This document shows, piece by piece, positions 63,481 through 64,000 of a stretch of 64,000 bases of DNA. How positions within the stretch are numbered: position 1 is the first letter of the stretch; every line of letters starts with the position of its first letter. The DNA comes from Deltaproteobacteria bacterium (GTDB lineage Bacteria; Desulfobacterota; Desulfobacteria; Desulfobacterales; Desulfatibacillaceae): the NCBI GenBank assembly GCA_016235345.1, contig JACRLG010000006.1:1-64000 (forward strand), written 5' to 3'. The position numbers were made by a program, and so were the translations under genes. Below the pieces are notes generated by a model. It was not told where the DNA came from. It worked only from the letters and a program-made list of their open reading frames with translations, and searched no databases.

Positions 63481-64000
63481 GCGTTTTTTTCTTTTCAGCA
63501 TGATCATGCGGTTGCCCGTTTCGGTGGCGGGTTCGTAATGCACGCTGTCCATCACCTTCTGCATCAGAAAAAGGCCTATCCCGCCCACGGGCTGGTTTAT
63601 GTCCGCCTTGCCGTCGTATTTTATGCGCTTGTTCTCGAAATCAAAGGGCCTGCCGAAATCGGTTACAATAACCCTGATTCCGCCCGGAAAGGCCCCAAGC
63701 GTCACCTCCATTCGGTTATCGCTCCTGCCCCCGTATGCGTGGTCAATGACGTTCACCACGGTTTCCTCGAGGGCCAGGTTCACCTGCTTCATCTCGTCTT
63801 CGGAAAGCCCTGTCTCTTCCCTTAAGGCTGCGGTGAACGCGAAAAGAGGGGCAAGGGAAGAAAGGGATGCCGGAATCTCCATCGTAAATACCGGCCCGGT
63901 CTCCTCGATGGAAAACTGCACTGTCCTGTTGAGAACCTCGGTCGGGCGGCCCACGCAAAGCACTGTTATGTCGTCGTTTTGCGCCGCGTCACCCGTGAAA
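63478..64000 (-). CDS. C-terminus of a PP2C (SpoIIE/RsbU-like) phosphatase fused to an RsbW-like HATPase (partial)
   Basis: The frame is open to the right window edge. The first visible residues (FTGDAAQNDDITVLCVGRP) are the typical end of a SpoIIE-type PP2C domain, with the conserved N-DD-I. After a short linker comes a well-preserved HATPase domain (~110 residues): N-box LALEETVVNVIDHAYGG, D-x-G in VIVTDFGRPFDFENK, and GGIGLFLMQKVMDSVHY. Combining phosphatase and kinase in one chain gives a self-contained switch for an RsbV-like partner. The N-terminal sensory part is outside the window. Confidence 0.85.
   Translation of the reverse strand, partial: FTGDAAQNDDITVLCVGRPTEVLNRTVQFSIEETGPVFTMEIPASLSSLAPLFAFTAALREETGLSEDEMKQVNLALEETVVNVIDHAYGGRSDNRMEVTLGAFPGGIRVIVTDFGRPFDFENKRIKYDGKADINQPVGGIGLFLMQKVMDSVHYEPATETGNRMIMLKRKKR

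Noticed and set aside
1-64000. CRISPR arrays, tRNA or rRNA genes
   Set aside because: No regularly spaced short repeats, no cloverleaf ending in CCA and no rRNA-like segments were found by reading; a tRNA/Infernal search would settle it.

Overview
The window looks like chromosomal DNA of a GC-rich anaerobic Desulfobacterota (former Deltaproteobacteria), most likely a sulfate-reducer relative. This is inferred from gene content: GlcD/HdrD-type Fe-S and flavin oxidoreductases, corrinoid methyl-transfer proteins, CoA-based catabolism, tandem SBP_bac_3 proteins, several RsbV/RsbW-type partner-switching domains, and giant Ig/YD-repeat surface proteins. No rRNA, tRNA, CRISPR array or intact insertion sequence was recognised.

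Region 1 (1-19,070) is an accessory surface-protein/toxin region. A first Ig-like/MopE-like/FG-GAP surface protein (1-3,539) is split by an exact 29-bp tandem duplication. A giant secreted Ig-RHS (YD-repeat) protein (3,645-17,704) is broken by three further frame changes. It ends in an AT-rich C-terminal tip with a zincin motif (HELFH), and a small AT-rich lipoprotein gene follows that may encode the cognate immunity protein. Behind it lie short direct repeats, a hairpin terminator, a relic RHS segment, and a relic of the 5' end of a flavin-oxidase gene that marks a rearrangement breakpoint.

Region 2 (19,073-40,141) is a catabolic gene cluster of about 20 kb, all on the minus strand. It holds four short-chain dehydrogenases, a GlcD/GlcF-like oxidase pair, a glutaconate-CoA-transferase-like pair, a TRAP-type binding protein, and a three-protein corrinoid methyl-transfer set. 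It also holds an amidohydrolase, an Old-Yellow-Enzyme homologue, an acyl-CoA synthetase, an acyl-CoA dehydrogenase, an enoyl-CoA hydratase, and a DUF35/thiolase-fold pair. A divergent regulator that fuses MerR and TetR DNA-binding domains sits upstream, and the AT-rich promoter region between them carries TATAGTTTAG-like repeats. The set suggests CoA activation and beta-oxidation-like breakdown of a methylated or methoxylated carboxylic acid; the substrate cannot be read from sequence.

Region 3 (40,379-49,091) has a DedA/YqaA-like membrane protein, a DmeF-type cation exporter, a Sel1-repeat protein and a membrane class III nucleotide cyclase. It then has a minus-strand operon joining a polar amino-acid ABC transporter to partner-switch regulation: a circularly permuted binding protein, a binding-protein/permease fusion, an ATPase fused to an RsbW-like domain, and a STAS (RsbV-like) protein. 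This is the strongest candidate for an undescribed system.

Region 4 (49,453-58,551) encodes NAD salvage enzymes, glycerol dehydrogenase, a GNAT protein, and a three-subunit molybdenum hydroxylase with divergent MocA- and XdhC-like maturation genes. Region 5 (58,562-64,000) is a tight minus-strand operon (GNAT, MFS, HisC-like aminotransferase, HATPase-GNAT fusion), preceded by the C-terminus of a PP2C-HATPase protein that runs off the window. A structured dispersed repeat occurs three times (about 36.4, 51.2 and 63.4 kb), each time against the 3' end of a gene and in the same relative orientation.
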